NCBI GenBank assembly: GCA_958510875.1
Contig: OY294067.1
Location: forward strand, 201,765,982 to 201,829,981
Reading direction: 5' to 3'
DNA: 64,000 nucleotides
Origin: Endomychus coccineus
Taxonomy: Eukaryota; Arthropoda; Insecta; Coleoptera; Endomychidae
Below, one piece after another: positions 59,271 to 64,000 of the stretch. Both the position numbers and the translations under genes were made by a program. Each line of letters opens with the position of its first letter. Positions within the stretch are counted from its first letter, which is position 1. The notes below the pieces were generated by a model. That model did no database searches. It saw only the letters and a program-made list of their open reading frames with translations, and had not been told where the DNA came from.

Positions 59271-59317
59271 ATTCACAAAAAAATGGATTGTGCGAATGAA
59301 ACATTGATATTCATATC

Positions 59318-61346
59318 AATGAACTCGCACTTGGGTGATATCAATTTTTCAACAAATTACTTACTCTTATTCGATTGATCGTTTCATACTTTGTCTTATG
59401 TCGAATATGAACTAGCTCACAGTTCTCAACATGTCTGACTATTACAGCTAAATGAATGAGCTTCCACAATTGATAGAGTTGATTTTATTATTGTTCTTTG
59501 TCATTGATTCCCAGAGTCTGGTTCAAGAAATACTATACTTCGAATTCATCACGATTTTCCGGTTCACTATCAACTTGATACACTCGGGTTGAAGTGGTTG
59601 AAATGATATGCCAAAACGTCCACAAATATGCATTAACAGACACAGGAATGATTTCGTATTTGTAACAATAACAAATTTTTAAACTGGTACTTATGTATTC
59701 ACTTATTTCATTATGAAATCTGAATATCTACTTATTCCGTGAACGTACGTTTCCAGAGTCTCCCTGAATGGATTTGTTTCCTTCTTGCTTTGAAGTGACA
59801 TTCTGTTATTCTCTCAATACTGAAATCGGACAGAATGAGGACTGGAATCCCAATTCTAAAGGATGCCGCCAGAACGAAACGTTGAAGACACACTAGAATA
59901 TGGAATTATCGAATAAATTCCATCAAAGAAAATTTGATAGCACTGCATGAAAGAGATACTGAATTTGAATTCATATGTATTCATTTGAGTTAAATTGTGT
60001 TTCACAAAACGTAGACCATTACATGAAAATCTTTCATATAAAACTGGTGTGCCATTGTGAGGGAATCAATGAGGTGAATAGCGGAGGAAACAGAACAATA
60101 AACTCACATTTGTTCAACATACTCGAAATCCACTGCGTTTCAGTCTAACGAGATTTCACCATACAATTTCTCAACTACCGCTCATTCATTTATGTTATCG
60201 TAATTACTTATATTCATCATTGATGAGATACCAAATTGGATGTGAATAAGTAGGAAGTAAATAATTAGTTCATATGATGATCAATTATTGACAAATGCAG
60301 TTTAATTCGTTACTTGATCAAATACTGGAACCGAATATGTTCCAGGTGCTTGAAACATACTACAATATATCCAGACATCCTTCTGAATATTCTGAGTCGT
60401 GTTTTATTGTGTGGGAAGAAAGTTGTATAAAACTGAGGATTCTCCAAAAATAAGGCAAATATTTGTATCATTATACATCATCGCTGGTACGAATACTTAC
60501 TGTTAATTGATTCCAAATATACAAAATTATTCAATCAACCTACTCTATGAGTTCTTTATTTGCTCCGTTTTTGTATGAAGGGAACAAATAAATATTGTTA
60601 TACTGCTTGGGCTTATAATTCGTATATCTTGACTCACTCGGCAAATTGTTATGAATCATCTTACCAGGGTACATCGAGATAACTGAGCGAACTCCATACA
60701 AGAAAAATGATGTGCCTCTTTCGAAATGATCTGAGTTGAATGGTGATACCATTCTGGATACGATTAAGAAGTTTTTGTTGATCTTTTCACAGGGTTAGTA
60801 AAAGTGAAGATTCAAACGGCAGGATATGGACTCACATAATAAATTCTGAGAATTCTTGAATAATATAATAACGCTATGGATACCTATACTGAAAAGATTT
60901 GAAACGAAATTGTATGCAACACGCAAGGAGACCTCTGCTGCATTAGTTTTAATCACCGTACTATCATACTATCGATAGATATATGAAAGGTTCGATAATT
61001 TGAAATTCAATGTTATACTCAATACTGTTCGAAACATAGTGAGCATAATTTTGAAGTTTTGTGATAGTACATGATATATTCCTCAGGCAGCTAGAATATC
61101 ATGGAAATGTTTGCAAGTACAAAGTTCACCATTTTCATTAAACAACAATAGATTTATACTACTGTCCGTGAATGAAGCGGATCCCCAATACGCCATGGCT
61201 TGGGAAAACAGGTCTGTAGGGGCAGCACTACGAGCTTGGCAGAGCTTGTGAATAACTTTTTTTCTCAGATAAATTCAAAAATTTTCTTCACTCAGGCTTA
61301 AATTTTTGTTTCCAATTCACGGGGAACAATAATCATAAATGAATTT
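59318..61346. other. Unassigned AT-rich stretch
   Basis: No gene or repeat recognised. Confidence 0.5.
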
Positions 61347-63377
61347 TGTAACGAAGCTTAAATTTCGAAAGATTATTTAATTCAGACCAGGCAATAAATA
61401 CGGATGTTACATGTAATTTCAGTTTGAACAGTTCATTATTTCAATAGATATGAATGAATTCCGAATGTGTATTCCGTGATTGTCACTTTTCTAAATCTCC
61501 GTAATTTCAAATAAGTATAATTATTCAAATAGATGAATCTAATTCACGCCCGTTCAAAATTGCATTTCATTCCGATAAAAACATGTTGCAAAAACAGGGG
61601 CTGGCCAGTTAAGACACCAAACTTTGTGCAGTCTTATGTATAAAAAGGGCGAACAACCTAAAAACTCCGATAACACTTGTTTACTCCGCAGGGAAGAACT
61701 GGTGTTGTATCATGAGCGCGAATTTTAGATCTAAAAAGTAGCGTCACTTTTAACCATTGTTCGGGGCATAAGTAAAAAACTATTGGCACAAAATAAGGAT
61801 TTGGTGGAGCAGACCTGTCCGGAACCTCGGAAAAGATATAAAAGCCGTGACGACCGAAAGATCGCTCTCTTGTGTTTTTGAATTTCGAGCCGTACAGTAG
61901 CTCTCTTGTGTTTTTGATTTCAATCAGTAAAGTAGCTCTCTAGTGTTTTTTTTTGAATTGTGAGTCAGAGATTTAAAAGCTGTGAAATAACAATAGTGTT
62001 CCGTTTGTGTTTGTGAATTTTACAAAAAGGTAAATGATAGCAAATAGTTTATATTTTTTGAGCATTACGATATATTGATTTCCGTAATTTATGATTGATA
62101 TTGTAATTGGTGAACGTTTGTACGATACCTGAGTTTTGTAGTATTCAGTAATTTAAATTGGTGAATTTGAGTTTATCCTAATCATAGGTCGAATCGCACA
62201 CGATTTCAATTCGCGCGTGAATTGAAATATTCAAGTAATTGTGTGGTGTGTACAGAGTGTATATGTTTGAACGACAGGGGCGTCTTTGGTATATTTGTGC
62301 ACACTGTGTCACTCCAGAAGTATAAGTATATCCTAAGACGACCAAACCACCAACGGCTTGTGCACACTGTGTCACTCCAGAAGTATAAGCTGAGGGTGGT
62401 TGTGTGATTGTGTGATTGAGAATCGTAATAATTCCCTTAATACTATGAGAAGTCCTCGGCCGTGGATATAGGGGTTATTGCAGAGGTGATAGTTAGGGTT
62501 TGTGCACACTGTGTCACCCCGGAAGTATAAACCCTAATTGTCTAGGTTCCTTATCTGTAGAGTGTATCAAATCTAACACTGTCACACAATTACCGGGTAC
62601 TCCGTGAAAGTTAGTACAAGGGTGGGTGAGATGACAGAATAAACTCAACTAGAGTAATTAACCGAAGATAGTAAAATCTGATATCGTACAATCGGAAAAC
62701 TAGTGCAAACAATATTTTCCGAACAAACCGAATTAATAACCGAATATATCGTAGTGTGATTTGAACATTTCATTTATTAGTGCTGCTATCTAAAATTTAC
62801 CGCATACCGCTCATTACGCTGAGACCTGTTTGATTCGTTCTTTTCCGCAAATTGATCATTCTGAATCATTCAGCAACCGATCCCGTACCGCTGAATTAAA
62901 TTTAGTGATCGGACTTATTGTAGAGTTGACTTCTTGGAAGAGTTTTCATTTACCGTTTGAGCTTCATTACATTTTCCGTCTGGGTGTAATTTTGTGAAAT
63001 AATACCGTTCAATTGCATTTAAATTGATTATTCTGAAAGTGTAATTGTTAAAATCATTATATATTTTAATATTTGGAATTCCCTGTTTTATTAAATTATT
63101 TCTGCTCCATCTTTAACGAGCTAAGTTATAACCAGGTATCAATTGTAATTAAAGCCTACAATTTCGATACTGTTTTCTGCCCATTGGACTCTGGTTATAC
63201 TTCACTGTAGCTACCCTAAAGACAAGGCTATCTTTAGATAGCATAGTAACAACCCTTGTGGTGAAGACCCTAGCAGAAGTCTTCAAAAAGGACTCAACCT
63301 TTGGGAAAAATCTGGCGCCCGAGGATTCGAAGCTTACGCAGTAAGCAATTTACCGAAAAGCCGCAAGGGCACGTTAT
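61347..63377 (+). mobile_element. LTR-like unit B (probable solo LTR, ~2.03 kb)
   Basis: Homologous end to end with unit A. It starts TGTAACGAAGC and ends ACGTTAT, and is flanked by the 5 bp direct repeat aattt at 61342-61346 and 63378-63382. TATA box at 61837-61843. The ~33 bp subrepeat is present three times (62294-62325, 62358-62389, 62499-62530), the first two being a 64 bp tandem step. The primer-site-like TGGCGCCCGAGG is at 63313-63324. The target duplication differs from that of unit A, so both inserted independently. Confidence 0.75.
61837..61843 (+). promoter_or_regulatory. TATA box of LTR-like unit B
   Basis: TATAAAA followed by gccgtgac, same context as in unit A. Confidence 0.6.
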
Positions 63378-63704
63378 AATTTGAATAGACATGAAAGGCT
63401 GCAATATGTATGATATTTACAAATATAAAAAACACAATCACATCGAATGAGAGCTAGCAAAAAACAGTAAGATCTTCAATGGACTATTTGAAACAGTAAA
63501 TAGTGTAGGATTCAACTAACAAGATATATAAATAGACTGTGATTCGAAATAAATTTAGAGTTTATTATAATATTGCTCAGCAGCGGATTCTCAATTTATA
63601 CTGAAAACATTAATGTGTTATAATTTGGATTGTTAGTGTTCCGGTTCGTGCTGGCGACGTGGCCATTTCCAATTGAAATAAGTGCGATAAGGACGCCTTG
63701 TGGT
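63378..63704. other. Spacer between units B and C
   Basis: AT-rich, no coding signal; units B and C face each other tail to tail across it. Confidence 0.5.
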
Positions 63705-64000
63705 ATGACGTATACCTTGTCGCTTTTCGGTAAAATGCTTACTGCGGTAAGCTTCAAATCCTCGAGCGCCAGATTTTTCTAAAGGTTTACTCCTTTTAGA
63801 GGACTCCTGCTAGGGTCCTCTCCACAAGGCTTGTCACTATGCTATCTATAGATAGCCTTGTTTCTAGGGTAGCTACAGTGAAGTATAACCAGAGTCCATT
63901 GGGCATAATTACAATTGATACCTGGTTAAAACTCAGCTCATTTGAAGATGAAGCAGAAATTATTTAATAAAACAGGGAATTCCAAATATTGAAATATATA
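63705..64000 (-). mobile_element. LTR-like unit C, 3' part, cut by the window end
   Basis: Reverse complement matches the last ~300 bases of units A and B, including the gctatctatagatagc palindrome, the TGGCGCTCGAGG site (one base off), the GCTTAC/GTAAGC hairpin and the end ACGTCAT at 63705. The rest lies beyond base 64000. Confidence 0.8.

Larger units (their letters stand above)
58280..59317. repeat. Long imperfect palindrome (~515 bp arms), hammerhead-like ends
   Basis: 58280-58797 is the reverse complement of 58803-59317, with substitutions and small gaps. Landmarks: tactaccagg near 58330 against cctggtagta near 59259, and atcgtatggcttcatt near 58561 against aatgaagccatacggt near 59046. 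The centre near 58800 has almost no spacer. No open reading frame. Internal homology falls lower than in the 12.6-13.3 kb palindrome, so this copy is older. Both arms end in a block with the order of a hammerhead core. Unrelated by sequence to the first palindrome outside that core. Confidence 0.85.

Noticed and set aside
29950..63377. Units A and B as the two LTRs of one 33 kb element
   Set aside because: Same orientation, but each has its own different target duplication, and the DNA between holds unrelated, oppositely oriented elements. They are independent insertions.
1..64000. CRISPR array, rRNA, tRNA genes, bacterial operons
   Set aside because: No regularly spaced direct repeats, no cloverleaf or conserved rRNA blocks noticed; the content is eukaryotic transposon DNA throughout.

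Overview
This is a gene-poor, AT-rich stretch of a eukaryotic nuclear genome, almost certainly an arthropod and most likely an insect. The evidence is the mix of mobile elements: Penelope-like elements, BEL/Pao, Ty3/Gypsy, Jockey/CR1-type and R1/LOA-type non-LTR elements, hAT, mariner, a long-TIR Tc/mariner relative and piggyBac, together with 50-90 bp introns in the one non-transposon gene remnant. The order cannot be fixed from the sequence. I see no intact host gene, no tRNA or rRNA gene and no CRISPR. Nearly every coding stretch is a broken transposon gene carrying stops and frameshifts.

Layout. 1-3230 (-): a Jockey/CR1-like element (ORF1 plus endonuclease) split at the ORF1/ORF2 junction by a Penelope-like element (PLE-A) with inverted terminal arms and a 13 bp target duplication. 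3.9-5.1 kb (-): R1/LOA-type RT tail with RNase H. 5.2-5.85 kb (+): PLE-B fragment. 8.56-9.76 kb: LTR-like repeat D1, whose inverted partner D2 lies at 27.5-28.4 kb. 9.8-15.35 kb: a hAT transposon holding a CR1-like element, which in turn holds a 685 bp near-perfect palindrome with a hammerhead-ribozyme motif in each arm. 18.5-20.5 kb (-): eroded Gypsy. 21.5-25.9 kb (-): BEL/Pao with gag, protease, RT and integrase remnants. 29.95-31.87 kb: LTR-like unit A with 5 bp target duplications. 32.3-40.4 kb (+): PLE-C, split by a long-TIR DNA transposon (34400-39653), itself split by a 5'-truncated non-LTR element (34847-37769).

41.4-42.0 kb: distant relative of unit A. 42.3-43.1 kb: internally deleted mariner. 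46.4-47.0 kb: decayed DUF4806-type gene with visible introns. 50.2-51.1 kb: piggyBac. 51.3-51.9 kb: second BEL/Pao fragment. 53.7-57.1 kb (-): second Gypsy with a Tc-like transposase tail beside it. 58.28-59.32 kb: second long palindrome with degenerate hammerhead-like motifs. 61.35-63.38 kb: LTR-like unit B. 63.7 kb to the window end: inverted unit C.

The most unusual signals are the palindromes carrying hammerhead cores, which look like non-autonomous relatives of Penelope terminal repeats, and the 1.9-2.0 kb LTR-like unit, which has clean target duplications yet contains a primer-binding-site-like motif inside its borders. Product names rest on motif recognition by eye; no database search was run.
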